DNA of 64,000 nt from Sphingobium terrigena. GTDB lineage: Bacteria; Pseudomonadota; Alphaproteobacteria; Sphingomonadales; Sphingomonadaceae. Made by a program: the position numbers and the translations under genes. This document shows, in pieces, positions 61,323 to 64,000 of the stretch. Under the pieces are notes generated by a model. The model saw only the letters and a list, made by a program, of their open reading frames with translations. It was not told the DNA's origin and did not search any database. Each line of letters opens with the position of its first letter. Within the stretch, counting starts at the first letter, position 1. The stretch lies in assembly GCF_003591655.1 (NCBI RefSeq), contig NZ_QVRA01000018.1, forward strand, positions 1 to 64,000, read 5' to 3'.

Positions 61323-63908
61323 TCAGAACTGCTTGGTCAGCGTAAGGCTTATGAAGCGACCGATGCTGGGATAATTGGTCGCGTCATAATTCGGACTTGT
61401 TCCGCCCGATGTACGGATCAACCCCGGCTTCTCATCGAAGAGATTGCTGATAGATGCGACAATATCCAGCCCCGCCGCGAGGCCAGATCCCTTGGGTTTT
61501 ATCCGCAGTATCGCATTGACCGACACGAAGTCGCGAACTGTTACAAACGGCGTTGCCCGATTGTCCTCGGTGCTTCCGATATAGTTGATGACAGCCGTCA
61601 GCGTGAAAACATCGTGTGACCAGTCGGCACTCCCCTGCGCCCGCCAGTGCGGCGGATTAAAAATGACGCCGGCTCGCTGGAGATCTGGTTGGTTGGCGCT
61701 CAGTCGCTGGCGACTTTTGAGATAGCTCGCGGTGCCGGCTAGATTGAAGTTGTCTCGGCCGATGTTGAAGTCATAGGCCGCATCAAAATCAAATCCCTTT
61801 ATAACCTGGCGTGCTGCATTCCGGTATTGGTTACCGATAATCGCTCCGACGTTTGCGGGATCATAGGCACCCCCGGTTTGGTTGTCGACGCCGAGAGGCA
61901 GTCCTGCTGTTTCCGCTGCGACTTGCGCTAGCGTGGGATTGAACAATATCAGGTTTTGATAAGTCGTGCCGCTAAACGCCTGCGTATAATCCAAAATTGG
62001 TACAACGACCCTGTCAGAATAGTGAATTTCGAAACGGCTCAACTGGACTTTGAGACCGGGCACCGAAGAAGGGCGTAGCTCCGCAGTCGCGGTCCAACTC
62101 GACGCTTTCTCCGGTTTGAGCGTTTCGTTTCCCCCGCTCACCAGGAGAATGTTTCTGTTATCGGCTGGCAAGGGGAAGAAATCGGTTGCTGCCACGAGCG
62201 CAACCGATTTTGGCTGGTTGATCTGTGCCAAGGTCGGCGCTTTGAACGATCGACCCCAGCTGGTTTTGAGCGTCAAATCATCAAAGGGCTTGTAAATGAG
62301 GCCGAGTTTGGGCGTCGCCAACCCGCCGATGCCGCTATAGTGCTCGTAGCGGGCGGCGGCGGAAAGTTGTAGCCGCCTGACCAGCGGAATGTCGTTCGCC
62401 TCTGCGACGAGGGGCACGGACAATTCTCCGTAGCCGTAGGCGACGGTTCGATGATCATCGTATGCCAGAAGCGGTTGCGCGCCGGCACTCGTGATCTGCT
62501 GTACCGAAGCAACCAGGCTCAGCGAGCGGATACCCGCTCCGACAGCAACCCTGACCGGGCCCCCGGGCAAGGTGAAGACCGGCCCCTCACCGCTGAGCTC
62601 TCCCGACCACAAGCCATTATCGTATCGGACCATATTGCGAGCGAACAAGCTGCCCGAAAAGTATATTGCTGCTTGCGCCTTGCTGTCGCTTGCCGCGCGG
62701 CTGCCGCGGGCGATCAGTTGCCAATTCGCGGGCAGGTCGATTTTCAGGGACGGACTGATCGAATAGCTGAAGACCTTCGGCGTCGTGACCACGCCCAATT
62801 GGGTTGCGTCGGCGGAGTTCGTAAAAGGTAGCGACGCTCGCGATTCATGCTCGTTAATGTTCCCGTCGATATCGAACTCTACTGCCGGGCTGAGCGATTG
62901 ATGACCAGAAACGACACCGCTGATCTCGCGTTGCGAGGGTAGCAGCGACATGTTCGGCTGCAGTGTTTGGGTGTAGGATCGCTGCCCCGCGGTGATGGAC
63001 GAACTCCTGTTAAAGTCGCCAGCCACCATGAAGCCGCCCGTCGACCACCGATGCCCGGTGACCGCGCTGGATTGGTGTTGAACATCACCGCCATCTGTCG
63101 CAGCGCCGAAGCGTGCGCTTGCCAACACGCCCTCGAAGTCCCGACGCAAAATGATATTCGCCACGCCGCCGACGGCATCTGAACCGTACAAGGCTGATGA
63201 GCCGTCCGCTACCAAGTCAACGCGCTCGATTGCCGCAAGCGGAATTGACGATATATCGATGCCCTGGTTGACGGCATCATAGGCGAGTCTGTGACCGTTT
63301 AGCAGCGTCAGCGTCGCATCCGGCCCAAGGCCCCGCAGGTTCAGGGTGGACGACGAATTGAAGTTTTCCGATCCGCTTTGCACGCTCGAAATAACGCCCG
63401 GATTCTGCCCACCGACATAGTTTTGAGGAATACTACGAGCGAAAGAACCGAGGTCGGTGAAGCCGCCACCTTCAATCTGGCTTCTGGTTGTCTGCGTTAG
63501 AGGCGAAGCAGGCTCCGCACCGCGGATCCGCGAACCTGTGACGACGATATCCGCTCCACCGCCCGCCGCGTCGGCTACCGCCGCGCGAGGGGCTTCAGCT
63601 CGCCCCGTGATGTAAATTGTTCCACCGCTAATTTCCGCGACGAGCTCGGTGCCTTTTAAGAGCTGAGCAAGCGCCTGTTCAGGTGTGTAGTGCCCTTTCA
63701 GAGCCGGCGCATGCTTGCCCCGCAGGTCGCCGCTTGGCGCCACGAGCTCAAGTCCGGACTGTCGCGCCATATCGCGAAGCGCGTATTTCAAATCCTGAGA
63801 TGCAACGTCGTAATCTCGTGGCGACGAATCCTGGGCCCAGCTCGCCGAACTCAATAGGAGAGAGGCAGCGACCGCTCCCGCGCACACACCAACCCGAAAC
63901 CGCCTCAT
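61323..63908 (-). CDS. TonB-dependent receptor with STN domain
   Basis: This outer-membrane receptor (861 aa) would import the lasso peptide. It has a signal peptide ending SSASWAQ, an STN domain at about residues 30-100 (YDVASQDLKYALRDMARQSG, EQALAQLLKGTELV), a plug starting DIVVTGSRIRGAEPASP, and a 22-strand barrel ending in F. STN domains usually pass an uptake signal to FecR and FecI partners; such genes would lie upstream, beyond the window edge. Confidence 0.9.
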   Translation of the reverse strand: MRRFRVGVCAGAVAASLLLSSASWAQDSSPRDYDVASQDLKYALRDMARQSGLELVAPSGDLRGKHAPALKGHYTPEQALAQLLKGTELVAEISGGTIYITGRAEAPRAAVADAAGGGADIVVTGSRIRGAEPASPLTQTTRSQIEGGGFTDLGSFARSIPQNYVGGQNPGVISSVQSGSENFNSSSTLNLRGLGPDATLTLLNGHRLAYDAVNQGIDISSIPLAAIERVDLVADGSSALYGSDAVGGVANIILRRDFEGVLASARFGAATDGGDVQHQSSAVTGHRWSTGGFMVAGDFNRSSSITAGQRSYTQTLQPNMSLLPSQREISGVVSGHQSLSPAVEFDIDGNINEHESRASLPFTNSADATQLGVVTTPKVFSYSISPSLKIDLPANWQLIARGSRAASDSKAQAAIYFSGSLFARNMVRYDNGLWSGELSGEGPVFTLPGGPVRVAVGAGIRSLSLVASVQQITSAGAQPLLAYDDHRTVAYGYGELSVPLVAEANDIPLVRRLQLSAAARYEHYSGIGGLATPKLGLIYKPFDDLTLKTSWGRSFKAPTLAQINQPKSVALVAATDFFPLPADNRNILLVSGGNETLKPEKASSWTATAELRPSSVPGLKVQLSRFEIHYSDRVVVPILDYTQAFSGTTYQNLILFNPTLAQVAAETAGLPLGVDNQTGGAYDPANVGAIIGNQYRNAARQVIKGFDFDAAYDFNIGRDNFNLAGTASYLKSRQRLSANQPDLQRAGVIFNPPHWRAQGSADWSHDVFTLTAVINYIGSTEDNRATPFVTVRDFVSVNAILRIKPKGSGLAAGLDIVASISNLFDEKPGLIRTSGGTSPNYDATNYPSIGRFISLTLTKQF

Positions 63909-63956
63909 GCCAATGCCCCCATAGAGCCCACCGCAATTTCGGGTGGGTGCATTGGC
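63909..63956 (-). promoter_or_regulatory. Bulged hairpin at the start of the TonB receptor gene
   Basis: Two nested arms pair immediately upstream of the ATG: GCCAATGC (63909-63916) with GCATTGGC (63949-63956), and CCCACC (63927-63932) with GGTGGG (63942-63947). On the minus strand the only purine-rich ribosome site (TGGGGGCA) overlaps the downstream outer arm. Folding could therefore limit translation of the receptor. The last 44 bases of the window beyond this contain no identified gene. Confidence 0.5.
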
Positions 63957-64000
63957 TTTGACGGGACGTTTTCAAATGTGGGGCATTTCGCGCCCGGATG

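Noticed and set aside
1..64000. CRISPR array, tRNA or rRNA genes
   Set aside because: No regularly spaced repeats, tRNA-like cloverleaf or rRNA sequence was noticed on reading; a dedicated scan was not possible.

Overview
The window looks like part of a large, high-GC conjugative plasmid or integrative element from a sphingomonad (Alphaproteobacteria, Sphingomonadales). The reasons are the style of the NodT, TonB and LuxR proteins, an F-type transfer operon of the layout seen on sphingomonad plasmids, a lasso-peptide cluster of the isopeptidase/TonB type, and many IS5, IS630 and IS1380 scars. No rRNA, tRNA or CRISPR array was seen. All family names come from motif recognition and remembered family sequences; no search was run.

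Positions 1-8.7 kb: two multidrug-efflux modules. A NodT outer-membrane factor ends an upstream module. A complete RND set follows: TetR regulator, lipoprotein adaptor and permease on the minus strand, with a second NodT factor divergent. Positions 8.7-9.4 kb hold transposase fragments that cut off a cytochrome P450 after about 30 codons, followed by an intact alpha/beta hydrolase.

Positions 10.4-29.9 kb: an alkane-degradation island that closely resembles, gene by gene, the alk system of the Pseudomonas OCT plasmid. An AlkS-like MalT/LuxR ATPase regulator and a broken AlkT-like reductase lie on the minus strand. On the plus strand is a three-gene CYP153 alkane hydroxylase cassette (P450, ferredoxin reductase, ferredoxin), then alkB, an alkG rubredoxin split into two overlapping genes, alkH, alkJ and alkL. 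A beta-oxidation set follows (thiolase, a deleted FadN-type gene, acyl-CoA dehydrogenase) and an AlkK-like acyl-CoA synthetase. Both oxygenase blocks begin with a copy of the same promoter, and the CYP153 copy still carries the first codons of alkB. Alkanes would enter through AlkL, be oxidised by AlkB and CYP153, pass through AlkJ and AlkH to the fatty acid, and be activated by AlkK for beta-oxidation. A LuxR-type regulator closes the island.

Positions 29.9-55.2 kb: a GDSL-like hydrolase, a small membrane protein whose 3' end is hit by an intact-ended IS5 element, and a minus-strand F-type type IV secretion operon. In transcription order this is a DsbC-like gene, traA, L, E, K, B, V, C, three small genes, traW, U, a split traN, trbC, an S26 peptidase, traF, a second thioredoxin-like gene, traH and traG. 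The relaxase, coupling protein and oriT are not in the window.

Positions 55.3-64 kb: XRE and GntR regulators and a complete lasso-peptide cluster. It comprises a 45-residue precursor missing from ordinary gene calls, a fused RRE/protease B enzyme, an asparagine-synthetase-like cyclase C, and a convergent pair of S9-family isopeptidase and STN-containing TonB receptor. The predicted 22-residue product has an 8-residue Gly1-Asp8 ring. A 27-bp dyad upstream of the precursor is a strong operator candidate.
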